64,000 nt of DNA from Benincasa hispida (Eukaryota; Streptophyta; Magnoliopsida; Cucurbitales; Cucurbitaceae), in contig NC_052354.1 in assembly GCF_009727055.1 (NCBI RefSeq), positions 45,405,348-45,469,347 on the forward strand. The letters are read 5' to 3'. This document shows positions 12,459 through 23,755 of this stretch, one piece after another; the first letter of the stretch is position 1; the number at the start of each line of letters is the position of its first letter. Position numbers and translations under genes: made by a program. Below the pieces are notes generated by a model. That model ran no database searches. It was not told where the DNA came from and saw only the letters and a program-made list of their open reading frames with translations.

Positions 12459-13010
12459 GTTAGTTTCTGTATGTTGAAGTTGTGTGGGTATCAAATGTTC
12501 TATAGTGTAAGTGGTCTTATTTTTAAGTAAAGAGTTATTGTTGTGTTAAGATGGATAGATTTTATGATGAGATAAGAGAGAAGTTATCAGGTCAAGCTAG
12601 TATAGGCGGATAGAAAATGTAAACAAATGTAGATATTTATTGTCCTCATATCTCTAGGAAGGTAATCTAGGAGGGGGTGTGACACCCCCCTTACCATGTA
12701 AAGTTGAAAATTCATAGAAAGAACCTCAATAAGTGAAAATCAATATTATTTTAAGAAAGAAATGACATTACATACTGTTTGAATGTCTTGAATTTATTGT
12801 GTGGCGCTTTGAGCGAATCAAGTACAGGGTCCCACTGACCGGTTTAGTGAAATGTCATCTTTATATTATTTACGTTTGTTAGGATGCCTTGAATCTATTA
12901 TATGACGGTTTGAATGACCAAGTACGGAAGCCCCAAAACCTATTTAAATTTCGTATGTGGTATATTTAATTATTTAATTATTTAATTATTTTCCTTCTCC
13001 CCTTAGGGTA
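12459..13010 (+). repeat. Possible gypsy 3' end with a doubled block
   Basis: GGAGGGGG at 12670-12677 is followed by TGTGACACCCCCC, which looks like a polypurine tract and gypsy LTR start. The LTR tail at 7969 ends GTGACA, so the two may be ends of one disrupted gypsy element. Two diverged copies of a roughly 100-bp block (CTTGAATTTATTGTG and CTTGAATCTATTATA) lie at 12776-12840 and 12885-12940. No coding sequence is visible. Confidence 0.4.
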
Positions 13011-13434
13011 AAGCAGTGTATAAACTCTTTTCTTTAACCCTATAGGTGTTATTCATTATGTGTTTTGTAATCATTCAATCTAATAAATTTGTTTTCCCTC
13101 TATCGTATGGACGTAGCTACCACCCTGTTAGTGAATCATGTAAATTTGTGTGTGGATTCTCCTTTATTTTATGTTTTCCTATATTCTTTGTTTGGTGATT
13201 ACATAACAATGTTTATGACCCTACAGCTTAGAGAAATGCACTATATAAACTCTCTAAATCCTAGAGGTGCATCCATTCTATAATTTTGTATCATTCTCTA
13301 ATAAAATTATTTTTCCCTCTCTCGTAAACGTAACTAACAGGCTGTTAATGAATCATATAAATCTGTATATCGATTCTCTATTTTGATACGTTTTTTCTAT
13401 TTTATTTTATTTGTCGATTTCATAATATATAAAT
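13011..13434 (+). repeat. Diverged tandem duplication (about 220 bp units)
   Basis: Two diverged copies (about 13011-13230 and 13232-13434) share the order: TATAAACTCT, CCTA(T/G)AGGTG, AATAAAATT-like, TTTTTCCCTCTCTCGT, ACGTA, CTGTTA(G)TGAATCAT, TCGATTTCATAA-like. The ACGTAGCTACCACC...GAATCATGTAAAT block resembles the downstream part of copia LTRs in other plants, so these may be LTR remnants. The open frame at 13089-13283 falls within the repeat and is not supported as a gene. Confidence 0.55.
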
Positions 13435-14060
13435 TTATAACCCGATACCATGCATTTTCGACCACCACAAAATGTAAAAGTTTATGAACTAATATCGATA
13501 AGCTCAATATTTCAACACCTACTTTCTGAAGATGGTGTGTTCAAAGTGGTTGTATGGTAAGCTGGAAGGAGACTGAGTTGACTTAGCTTACTGACATTTA
13601 TGCACTAATGAGCTGGTGTCTGATATACGGGGTAGGTAAAATATTAACTCTTACATGCATTAATAACCTAGGTAAAAGAAAGCAGAGGTAAAATATTAAC
13701 TCTGATCCCGCGTGAATATTACTGCAAATAAGTACAAGTAATTTAACTCCTCCTTATAAAAGCCACCCAGTTTTATGAAAATTTTTACTCTCCCACGTGA
13801 ATTCTCGCACATGGTTGAAAACAAACGCACATATATAACACAGACAAACACTGATAATTTAATGTACTTGTAATTTGTTCAAATATTCGTAGAACAAAAT
13901 ATCAATTGTGTGTTTGTATCGACTTGACTTGATTTACTGACATTTGCACCGATGATGTGGTGTCTAACACTCTAGTCCAACTACCTTATTTATTTGAAAT
14001 TTGTTTATGATTTCAATTCATGAGCATCTCCAAACAGAGCATTCACCTACCTGTCCCTCT
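13435..14060 (+). repeat. Segmental duplication, copy A
   Basis: The block ordered ACCATGCAT, GAAGATGGTGTGTTC, GAGTTGACTTAGCTTA, TTTATGCACTAATGAGCTGG, GGTAAAATATTAACTC, CATCTCCAAACAGA recurs at 15991-16153 plus 19473-19814. This copy is uninterrupted and therefore shows the state before the hAT insertion in copy B. It contains a TATAAAAGCCACCC string near 13754; a similar string stands in front of the inhibitor gene at 57700. No open frame is convincing. Confidence 0.8.
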
Positions 14061-14256
14061 TCTAGAAAAAGTGAATAACTTATGTGGAAGGGAAGGTTGA
14101 TGTTGATTTTATGATGAAGGATGGTACCAAATGTCACTAGTACTACAAACGGCTTGAGAAATAATTCCTATAATTATTGTTTGGGGTAATTTTAAATCAA
14201 ATTGTATATATTATCGACATAAAATAAAGATAAGCAACAATGTCAAAGAGAAATTA

Positions 14257-14573
14257 GGGTAATTCACATCGATAACACTTTTAAGGATAATACTTAAATT
14301 TATAGAATCATTTTTAAAAAACTTGTAAATGTAGCAAAATCTATCAATGATAGACTGTATAGATAGACTCATATTAGTGATATAGTCTATCACTAATAGA
14401 CTCCTACCAATGATATTGTTTATTACTGATAGACTCTTACAAATGATATAGTACTATCACCTGATAGACTCACAGAGCTAAATCTAAATTTTGCTATATC
14501 TGTAATTTTTTTGTATTGTTTTATATATGTTAATATAATATTTTGGGTCTGATTTCTATATTTGCAACTACCC
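14257..14573. mobile_element. GATAGAC-repeat MITE, copy 1
   Basis: Ends are GGGTAATTCACATC on the left and, reverse complemented on the right, GGGTAGTTGCAAATAT. The middle holds a short tandem array built on CTATCANTGATAGACTC (14338-14475), flanked by TTGTAAATGTAGCAAAAT on one side and TTTTGCTATATCTGTAAT on the other, an inverted pair. Related copies lie at 17307-17575 and 32965-33172. No protein is encoded. Confidence 0.7.
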
Positions 14574-15990
14574 AAAAAAATTATAGTTAACTATGAAAAA
14601 GAGACGATGATCGACAGAGAGAACAAAATCACAAGGAATTGAGAGAAAAAGAAAGAGTAAGCCGAATAAAAAATCACATGGAATTGAGAGAAAAACAAAA
14701 TAAGATTCACACACGATCTAGATGAGAGTTTTTTTTTTTTTTGCTATAGATGCAAAAGTTTAAAAACTCAGCTACAATTACAAATAAACAATTATATTTG
14801 ACTACCGAATAAAATTTCCTCAAATCCATTACCCCAATATTCTCTGACCATTCTCTCTTTCTTCCTTTTCCTTGGCCATCAATCTCTCTTTTCCCCTCCC
14901 ATTTGCTTGCCTTCCTCCTCCTCTTTACCTGCCGCATTTATGGTCGTGGATTAGCCGCCGATTCACGATTCCTAGTGAAGCCGGCAGCCTCAGGTTGAGA
15001 GTGAAATTGACATTAAAGTACAAGAAAATGAACAATTATTGGGGACCGGAGGACAAAAATTGGGGAGTTAACCGTTTCTACAAAACAAAAACAAATTCTT
15101 CTTTTTTGCTATATTCAAAAACACGTTTGGTTCTAATTTAAAATCTTGAAATTCGAATTTTCGCGTGTTGACGATTTATTGTTTTTAAAAATGAGCTATA
15201 TATTTCAGGGATTGCTTTTAGAAATCGTTTTTAAAAACAAGTATACCAAACACATTTTAATTATTTTTCTTGTATTCTTTGTCCTTGAAAACATAAAAAC
15301 GAAAATGAATCCAGAATTAAACGGGCTTAATTTTTTTGTAAATTTCTTTTTCTTTTGCTTCTTTTTTATTTCTTTGAGGAGCAAGAAGCTTATAGATTTG
15401 GAAGCTATATCTTGGATTTTCACTGAAAGTATATCATCTTCTGCAGAGAAGATTTTTCGGTGGCTTAAGTTCAGAATAACACAAAAAGTTGGTTAACGAA
15501 ATTTTTGATACATTTTTAAAGTATAAAAACCAAATCATTACTTTTTTCAAAATCAAATTGTTTCTTTTATCAAATTTTAGGGACCTAAAGTGATTTTTAA
15601 CCTATTAATAGATATACGGAAAGACAAAGAGGGTTAGAATTAAAGAAATCAATAATTGTAAAAACTATAATCCATTTATTTTACCTCTTCTAATTTTAAA
15701 AATTTAATCACTTAACTTGGGGGACGAAATTAATCCACAAGAGGGGGAAGATTGATATGCATAATGGATTTGAATTTGAAACAATGATTATTATAAAGTA
15801 GTAAGTAAAGAATAATTTCCCAAATCTCTCTATGATTTGTATCATAACCTATTGTTAAATATTCATCACTAAACTCAAATTATGATAAATTTAATTATAT
15901 GAACATTTCAATATTCTCCTTCCCACATGTCGACTTGAAAATTCTAGAAGAATTCAATATGTGAAAATAAATATTATATTGAGAAAATTT
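14574..15990. other. AT-rich intergenic DNA, no gene seen
   Basis: The open frames at 14707-15141 and 15146-15496 are low-complexity (K/R/F-rich) and show no domain. A purine-rich GAGAGAAAAAGAAAGAG stretch sits at 14630-14700, and TTTTTAAAAAC-like strings occur at 15183-15310. I see no promoter, RNA gene or protein gene here. Confidence 0.5.
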
Positions 15991-16153
15991 AGATCTAGTA
16001 CCATGCATGTTCAACCACTAGAGAATTCAAAAGTCTATAACCTAATAGATTTTGGATAAACTCAGTATTATCAATATTTCAACAGCTTACTCTTTGAAGA
16101 TGGTCTTCAAGGTGGTTGTATTGTAAGGTGTAATGGAGATTAAGTTGACTCAG
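15991..16153 (+). repeat. Segmental duplication, copy B left part
   Basis: It matches 13440-13580 of copy A (ACCATGCATGTTC, AATATTTCAACA, TTGAAGATGG, GGTGGTTGTAT, AGTTGACTCAG). The match stops at 16153, where the hAT element begins, and resumes at 19473. Confidence 0.8.
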
Positions 16154-16878
16154 CAAGACCCGACTTAAGCTATAGGTGAGTGAAGCTATAGTTTAAGGCC
16201 CCCATTTTAGAAAGGGCCATATTTTGCATATATATATATACATATAATATCGGTGTCTACTTAATTTAATTAAAATTAAAATATAAAATAATATACTTAT
16301 TACTTTTCATAAATTTTTTCTTATAATATTGAAAATACAAACTACTAACAAAATCCATAATGAATGACCTCGTAAACTCTCTCAAATTTTGATTGACTGA
16401 CATTTCAAATTGATTAAAACTTTTATCTTTTTATTCATAATTCCTTTCAAATTTCCTTAAAAATCTCAATCATTAATATAACTCTCTCAAAATTCTCACA
16501 AGTTTAGGGAGAGTTGACCTTTCATATTTCTTATTTTTCATTTATTTTTTTTTCAAAACTAAAACTCTTTCCATTCTCCTTAAAAATATATTACGTATGG
16601 TATTTTAGATTCATTTTAAATTGAATTCTCCCCCTCTCTCTAATTCTCTCTTAACTCTCATATTTTCATCGATATTTTGTGTGGCCTCACGAGTCCATGT
16701 TTGGTTATCAATTGGCACAACAGAAATCATTTCCTCAACTCAATCTAGCTACTTCAAAGCTCTAGGATTTTTTTTTCCGTTCAAATTCTTTTACCTTTTT
16801 TTGAAAAAAATTATTTCATACTATTGATTGTTCAATACATTAACATCAAATATTTGTTTATATTTGCCTACTTAGAAT

Positions 16879-19350
16879 ATCAATACGTCTACTAGAAAAT
16901 ATGAATTTGGATATGAAAAGCTCAAGAAGAAAAGAAGAGTAGATAAATTCATTGAATCTAAAAAAAAAATGCTCTCGGGTAAATTTGTTATTGGAAGTAA
17001 AAGTAATAAAACTAATGAAATAATAGAAGAAATGATAGGTATAGAAAAATTGAAAGATGAAAAAAAATAGTAGATAATTATATGGTTGAAAATGAAGCAT
17101 GTAATCAAATAAATTTAAATGAAAAAAATAGAGAGCAGGGAGGAAATGAAAATAGAGAAAACAATGATGATACTAGCAATGATAATGAGACACATATGAT
17201 GCATTCTGAATATAATATATATGATTTAGGAAGATGGAAAAATTAATTCTAAATTAATTGACTTATTGGTAACAAAATGTCTCATTAGAGAAAATCATTT
17301 AATTTTGAGTAACTGCAATTGGTAGCATTTTTAGGGATAACAACTAAGTGTATAATATCATTTAAAAAAATTGCAAATATAGCAAAATCTATCAGCAATA
17401 GACTTCTATCGTTGATAGACTCTTACCAGCCGTAGGGTTTGTTACGGATAGACTCCTACCAACAATATGGTGTATCATTAATAGACTATCTAAATTTTGT
17501 CATATTTGTAATTTTTTTTACATTATGTTATATTTGCTAGAATTTTTGGTCTGATTGTTATATTTGTAACTTTTCCTTTAATTTTTCCAAAAGACAAAAA
17601 TTCTAGACATTTTTCTAATATTCATTATACTAAAAAATTATCTAATGGTGAAAAACATGATAGAAATTGGTTAGTTTACAAAAAAGATTTCGATAAAGTT
17701 TATTGTTTTTGTTGTAAGTTATTTGATACTAAATTCAATACAGTTCAATTGACTAATGAAGAAGTTAATGATTGGAAAATTCTTAGTTCTCGGCTTAAAA
17801 GTCATGAAACTAGTAATTGACACATGTCTAATATGAATGCTTGGGTTGATTTACAAATTAGATTGTTACAAAATAAAACAATCGATAAAGATGTTCAAAA
17901 ATTAATTAATAAATGAAAAGATCATTGGAAGAAAGTATTAACACGAATTATTATTGTTGTTAAAAATCTTGCTAAAAATAATTTAGCATTTCAAGGAAAT
18001 AATGAAAAAAAATTTATCAAGAAAATAATGAAATTTTTTTAAGCTTAATTGAAATGATTGTCGAATTTGATCCAATAATGCATGAATATCTTCGACATAT
18101 TCAAAATAAAGAAATCCATTATCATTATCTTGGACATAATATACAAAATGAACTCATACAACTATTAGGACTTGAAATAAAAATATATATATATAATTAT
18201 TGAAAATGTTAAAGAAGCAAAATATTTTTCAGTTATATTAGATTATACACCTGTTGTATGTCATCAAGAACTAATGTCTCTTATATTGAGGTGTGTTGAT
18301 ATTTCAACAAGTCCAATAAAAATAGAAGAATATTTTTTTTAGAATTTTTAAAAGTTGAAGATACTTCTGGAAAAGGTTTATTTGATGTGCTTATAAACAT
18401 AATTATGGACCTTAAACTTGAGATATGGAATATAAGAGGACAAGTATATGACAATAGATCTAATATGAAAGGAAAACAACAAGGCGTACAAAAAAGATTA
18501 CTGAAAATAAATCCTAGAGCATTTTATACACCTAGTGGTTGTCATAGTCTCAATCTAGTATTTTCTGACATGGCTAACTCATGTCATAGATCTATGAAAT
18601 TTTTTGGAGTTGTGCAACATATATATTCTTTATTTTTATTTTTATTATTATTATTTTGTCTACAAAACGGTGGATAGATCACATAACCAACTTGACTATC
18701 AAACCATTGTCACAAACAAGATGAGAAAGTCGATTTGAAAGTGGTAAAGCAATAAGATTTCAAATGCCTCAAATAAGGGATGTTTTACTAAAATTAGGAG
18801 AAACTAATGAAAATCCTAAAGTGAAAAATGAAGCTAATTGTTTAGCTACTTATGAATTGAAATTTTTGAATTCTTATTAGGTATGACTATATGATATGAT
18901 ATCTTATTTGCTGTAGATTATGTGAGTAAAATCTTACAACATAACGATATGCATATTGATGTTTCTTTAGATCACTTGAAAGGTTTAGTTTCATTTTTAG
19001 AAAAATATAGAGAAAATGGATTAACAGATACTATGATTTCAGCTAAATAAATTGTAAATGATATGGAAATACAACCATTATTTTGTGAAAAAAGAATGAT
19101 TGAAAGAAAAAAAAAACAATTTGATGAGAATGTGGACACTGAAGAAACACGATTGACTGAAGATTCATTCAGCAATTTCTTCACTTAAAAGTATATTAAC
19201 AATTTCAAGTATACGAAAATATCTTTAACTTTTTATTTTATATGAAATTTTTAACGTCATTAGATGATAATAATTTGAAAAGATACTGTATTAATCTTGA
19301 AAATACATTAAAACATGATACATAATGCACAATGAACTTAGATTATCAAA
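16879..19350 (+). pseudogene. hAT transposase, TTF/ZMYM1-like, decayed
   Basis: Conceptual translation gives STRKYEFGYEKLKKKRR at the N-terminus (no start codon left). A TTF-type zinc-finger region (NWLVYKKDFDKVYCFCCKLF) begins near 17660, and DUF4371-like segments (YHYLGHNIQNELIQLL; IEFDPI-like) follow near 18060-18170. An RNase H-fold part at 18387-18677 includes GQVYDNRSNMKG and GCHSLNLV. A C-terminal tail follows to about 19350. The canonical GYDNGSNM string is changed to VYDNRSNM. There are at least eight in-frame stops or frame changes and a MITE insertion, so no active protein is made. The family is a plant hAT group often annotated as zinc finger MYM-type protein 1-like. Confidence 0.88.
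17307..17575. mobile_element. GATAGAC-repeat MITE, copy 2 (inside hAT)
   Basis: It starts GAGTAACTGCAATTGG and ends ATATTTGTAACTTTTCC. Inside are TTGCAAATATAGCAAAAT, units of CTATCGTTGATAGACTC type, and ATTTTGTCATATTTGTAAT, the same order as at 14257-14573. It is nested between the N-terminal and zinc-finger parts of the hAT gene, so it is younger than the hAT insertion. Confidence 0.7.
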
Positions 19351-19472
19351 ATTTAATGCATAATTTTGCATCTCAAAAAACAAGAAAAATAAATTTTAGA
19401 TAATATTTTTCTGTATGAAATCTTCTCTATCAAAATTTTGTCTAAGGCCTCATATGATCTTGAGTAACTCGT

Positions 19473-19814
19473 GAACTTGGCTTATTTTCATTTATGCACT
19501 AATGAGCTGGTGTCTGGACCAATGAGGTACGTAAAATATTAACTCCTTTTTGAACAAAGGTAAGATATTAACTCTTATATGTACTAATAACTGAGTTAAA
19601 AGAACATAGGTAAAATATTAACTCTCCCACGTGAATAATACAGCAAAGATAACATAGTAGTTGTTTGTTTGTATCCACTTGACTTGGTTTGATGACATTT
19701 GCACCAATAAGTGATGTCTAGTCTAGCTACCTTATTTATTTGAAATTTTGATATATTTTCAATTTGAAATCCTTTCCAATTCACGAACATCTCCAAACAG
19801 AAGATTAAAGAATG
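19473..19814 (+). repeat. Segmental duplication, copy B right part
   Basis: Resumes the match to copy A (TTTATGCACTAATGAGCTGG, GGTAAAATATTAACTCTCCC, CACGTGAATAATAC, CATCTCCAAACAGA). It ends where the Mutator-like element begins. Its first 8 bases are the right half of the hAT target duplication. Confidence 0.8.
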
Positions 19815-19824
19815 ACTCACATAC

Positions 19825-20597
19825 TATGAAGCACAGACATAGATACGGCGATTCGTCAATTTCTAAAAAAACTAAGATACAGATACGTCTAAGGATGCAT
19901 CATTTTTTTTATATTTTTTAATATATATATTTCTAAAAATAAGGATATTGATACGTTGAAGATACATTTTTTTTCTTTAAAAAAAATCTAGGATATAGAT
20001 AATTTAGTATACGAGTTAATAAAAATAGTATAAAATAGAATAAAAATACTAAAATACAATATAAAAAAAGCAACATCTAAGATGTTGAAGTATAATAGTT
20101 AATAAAATGCAATAGAAAAGTAACTCATATTGCAAAAAACGAAGAAGAAGAATATTAGAGAGAAGTATGAAGATAAACGAAGAACTTCTTCATTGAATTA
20201 TTGAAGATATCCAAATAGTTTATATTCTGGTGGACTTTGTGGGGACTCAAATGTGAAGATGGAGATTAGATGATTCTAGTCTAGGGTTTGATCCATTATT
20301 TATTTATTTTTTCTTTTAGTTTTGGACTCGAGTAGTGAGCTTTTTAAATAAGTTGCCTAATTTTAGATTGAGAAAAGATTAAATGAGTTACTTGTCTATT
20401 TTCTTTAAAAAAAAAAAAGTACGCATAGAAATAGACAAGTCAAATCGTGTATCAGATACATATCTAAAAAGTATCTGAAATTATAGATACGTCAAATCGC
20501 GTGTCAGATACATATCTGGAAAGTATCTGGAATTATCGGTATCTGATATGTGTCTGATACTGATTCTTTACCTCACATGAAATATCTGTGCTTCATA
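19825..20597. mobile_element. Non-autonomous Mutator-like element
   Basis: The element is 773 bp. Its ends are inverted repeats starting TATGAAGCACAGA on both sides. It is flanked by a perfect 10-bp direct repeat, ACTCACATAC, at 19815-19824 and 20598-20607. A 9-11 bp target duplication with terminal inverted repeats points to the Mutator superfamily. The interior has repeated AGATACGTCAAATCG and AAGTATCTGGAATTAT blocks near the right end and no transposase, so it depends on another element. Confidence 0.82.
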
Positions 20598-20607
20598 ACT
20601 CACATAC

Positions 20608-21217
20608 TTATCTTTCTCGTTGGTGTTAAAATTACATACAATTTTGAACTCAAAACTTGATACCATGCTATAAAACTCAAAAGCTTAAATTAATAGATTT
20701 TGATATATTTTAATTAGGCTAAATTGTAAAAATAAATTAAAAATATCTTTAAACTTTATAAAATAAAAAATATTATTGAGCTTTCAAAAGTTTCACACAT
20801 AATGCTTTCCAATATTAACTCTTTATATTAATAACTTGAAAAATTATACCCTCCCATGTGAATATTGCTCAGAGAAAAAACACAAGTATATTTTATGAAA
20901 GCCACCCATCACTTGTACGGAGATTTATCATTTATATATTTTATATTTGCGGTAAGTTTTGAAACTTTCTTTTTCGAACAAAATACCAGCTATTTTTTCT
21001 TTTCTATTTCTATTTATTTTTTTTTCCTTTCCCACTTTTCTTAATAAAAGTTTTGTAATAACAAAATTGTAATTTAAATTACTTTAGCACAGGTAGTAAT
21101 GAATTTTATCATTTTTTTTAAAACACACTAAAGTTAGGTATAAGAGCTAAATTATAAAAGTGAAAACAAGATTAAATTTAAATATTCTCTCCTCAATTAT
21201 GAAATTATAAAATTATA

Positions 21218-21218
<1 letters not shown>
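20608..21218. other. AT-rich DNA with partial copy C of the duplicated block
   Basis: ACTTGATACCATGCTATAAA (20655) and CTCCCATGTGAATATTGCTC...GAAAGCCACCCATCACTT (20850-20915) resemble parts of copy A (13440-13770), so a third, more decayed copy is likely. No gene is visible. Runs of T at 21015-21030 and 21110-21120 are simple sequence. Confidence 0.45.

Positions 21219-21252
<34 letters not shown>
21219..21252. repeat. Compound (TA)n(TG)n microsatellite
   Basis: Alternating TA dinucleotides run directly into alternating TG dinucleotides. Confidence 0.9.
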
Positions 21253-21423
21253 GAGATCCAAGGTTATCTTTTGTAATTTAAACATGTATGTGGAGAATAC
21301 AGATGGATCATGTTTAAGAAATAACTAAAACGATCTGTAGTAGATGGATAAGGCTAAGTACCTTATCTTAGTGATACTACGAATACGATCGAATTTATAT
21401 ATGTTACAACTGTTGTAAAGAGT
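21253..21423 (+). repeat. Old copia LTR, fragment 1
   Basis: This matches the LTR at 47528-47700 in order (CCAAGGTTATCTTT, AAACATGTATGT, GTAGTAGATGGA, CTTAGTGATACTACGA, TTACAACTGTTGTAAAG). The match breaks at 21423 and continues at 23594, showing that the solo LTR between them was inserted into this older LTR. Confidence 0.8.
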
Positions 21424-23593
21424 TATTGGGATTGGTGTCCTAATTCTCCTGGAGTCTCGTAGTTTGTAATCTATACACATTGTTATGGATAAAATAACAG
21501 TTATTTTGTCTGACATTTACTCATATCCAATAAACAAAGCTCCATGGTTATCGTATATAAACTTAAGCATGTATATGAGATATTTACAAATGAATCATGC
21601 CTTAAGTGATAACCTAAATAGCTCTGTAGTATAAGAATTAAGGAGTGATTCTTGATCCTGGTGACTCTATGGATACGACCCGCTTTGTAGAGGTTTGCAA
21701 GTTTTGTGAACTACTACAGATGGTAGATCCTGACCATTCATGTGGAAACATGCGAGGGGGTGTCTTATACAAAGAGTTTGTATAAGACCGAACCACGAGA
21801 TGATTCGTCTCTGTATATAACGCCGTTGATACTGAAGACTTACATCTCACCTAAATGACCATAGGTGACATGACCTCAATCCTAAGTGTTTTGGGAACTC
21901 CTGTCTTAGAGGTCGGTCATTTGATTAGTATGAGTGAGAGTGACCAGATTGCCAACTCAACATGCCTACCTTTTTGGAGACTTGTCTGATTTAGGAGCTG
22001 GGAACTCAGTTACACAAGATGGAATTCAGTCCTTCCCCGAAGCAGGGGTAAGTAGATAGATTGCTCCCTTAAGGATTGATTCCGAGGCTTGTAACATAGT
22101 GGCCACAGCTTCTCTTTGGAAGAGAGGACTCAATTATAGTAGGACTATGACTTATGTTCATTAGAGGGATCAGTGGTACTTAAGGAATTAGATGTAACTA
22201 TAGTGGCATAACGGTTATTGGCCCAGCTATATTTACAAGCGATTTGTGAAGGGTTATCGTACTGTTGATTGGTTGATATGGACACATAATATATCTGTAG
22301 TAAGGAGAGTTCAGTTGTCGGTCTTTAGTGGAGTGCTTGGCAGTTAACTGATGGTGGATCCCGTGACTAAAGAGTTTAGTCAGTTATTCATGTACCGTTG
22401 GAGCTTCGAGCTACAGGTCCATAAGGTCCCCTTGGTAGCTCAATGGATTCAAGTCGGGGATCAGTTCTTGGTGTTGATTTGAAATGTTCAAATTGATAAG
22501 AGGTAATTTTATTATATATGATATGATCGGTGTGGTGTATGAGATACATCAACTGGAGGATTAATGTAAATGAGTTTTACATTAAGTACTATGGAATAGA
22601 AAAAGAGCTATGGTTTATATGTTTCATGAGATGAAATATTAAAACTATAGGTTATAAATATAGTATAGTAAGTTGGTTATCATGGATAATTATAATTATA
22701 TTAATTATTGGATAGTTATCTCTTTTTCTCTAATAACTAATTGAGTGGAAGGTTATTGGTGGTTTCATGGTAATCGTGAGATAAAATGAAAAAAATTTTC
22801 CTAAATTTAGAGGTTGATGATTGAGATTTCTATTCTCGAAAATTACTCACGGTAGTTGTCAAGTGAATTGGATTCACTAAACGATAGCTGAAGAGAGACT
22901 AGACGATCGTGGAGTGACTCTACACGATAGTTAGTCAACTGACCGATTAGCTAAACGATCGTGGAGTTTTTACTAAACGATCGCATAGCGTTTGTTAATC
23001 GATTGGGCATCGTCTATACGATAGACCTTGTCATTTCCCACTTGCTCAATTATTTACAGATTGTTCTTCCTCCGGTCTTGTCCTCTAACCATGTCCACAC
23101 AGAGCCCATACTTCTAGATTCTCACACGAGAATACCAAGGTAGCNTTCCTCCGGTCTTGTCCTCTAACCATGTCCACACAGAGCCCATACTTCTAGATTC
23201 TCACACGAGAATACCAAGGTAGCCATTATAGTGGTGACGTACTTAACTCGACATGGTCGAGGATTTTCGGAGGTCGTTCACTGTGTTCGTGATCTTGGAG
23301 ATCGCTGAGTTCATGGTCGTTGTGATCGTGCAGTGTAGCGGTCGTAGTGTTCAAGTGTTCGAGTTTGTAGTCTTGCTAATTGTTTGGGCATTCGTGATTA
23401 AGGGTGTTGAAGATGAGTCTTCAAAGGTATGTGTAATTCTTCCCTTGATCTTAGTAAAGCATATTGTAATTTCGTTTTGTGCATAGCCGGTATGTTTCCG
23501 TTTCTTGATTGTAATTGTTAATGTTCATATACGAATGAAATTTGAAATGATCATTCCGCTGCTCATGGAAATCTTCATGTCCGATTTTCTTCA
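21424..23593 (+). repeat. Solo copia LTR inserted in the older LTR
   Basis: It begins TATTGGGATTGGTGTCC (a mutated TGTTGGG start) and ends TTTTCTTCA, about 2170 bp. Internal blocks are shared with the other LTRs here. The region 22870-23020 contains several CGATCGTGGAG and ACGATCGCATAG motifs. There is no primer binding site or polypurine tract next to it, so it is a solo LTR. A 78-bp stretch at 23067-23144 is repeated after a single N, probably falsely. Confidence 0.78.
23067..23223. other. 78-bp exact repeat around a single N (likely artefact)
   Basis: Bases 23067-23144 and 23146-23223 are identical and separated only by an N at 23145. This is what remains when two overlapping contig ends are joined without merging. 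The open frame at 22961-23143 ends in it and is not a gene. Confidence 0.85.
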
Positions 23594-23755
23594 ATTAGGG
23601 CTACAAATGATCTGGTCCGATCATTCATGTGGACACATGTGAGCAGAGGTGTTCCATACAAAGAGTTTGTATAAGACCAAACCATGAAATGACTAGTCTC
23701 ACTATATAACACTGTTAATCAAAGAGACTTATATTTCATCTGCCTATGAAGGTAG
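23594..23755 (+). repeat. Old copia LTR, fragment 2
   Basis: GGGCTACAAATGATCTGGTC, CATTCATGTGGACACATGTG, CAAAGAGTTTGTATAAGACC and CTATGAAGGTAG follow the order of the LTR at 47695-47895 and continue fragment 1. Confidence 0.8.

Larger units (their letters stand above)
16154..19472 (+). mobile_element. hAT transposon (ZMYM1/TTF-type), degenerate
   Basis: Boundaries are set by comparison with the uninterrupted copy A. The flanking 8-mers TGACTCAG (16146-16153) and GAACTTGG (19473-19480) both derive from TGACTTAG-like target sequence, an 8-bp duplication as expected for hAT. The ends are poorly matched inverted repeats (ACTTAAGCTATAG against ACTCAAGATCATA, each followed by AAGGCC or AGGCC). A decayed transposase occupies 16879-19350, and a MITE is inserted at 17307-17575. 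A copy of the left 150 bp occurs at 34490-34640. Confidence 0.85.

Noticed and set aside
16858..17108. Minus-strand open frames of about 80 codons
   Set aside because: They are antisense to the N-terminal part of the hAT transposase and are rich in F, I and Y, as expected for the shadow of K/N/E-rich coding DNA.
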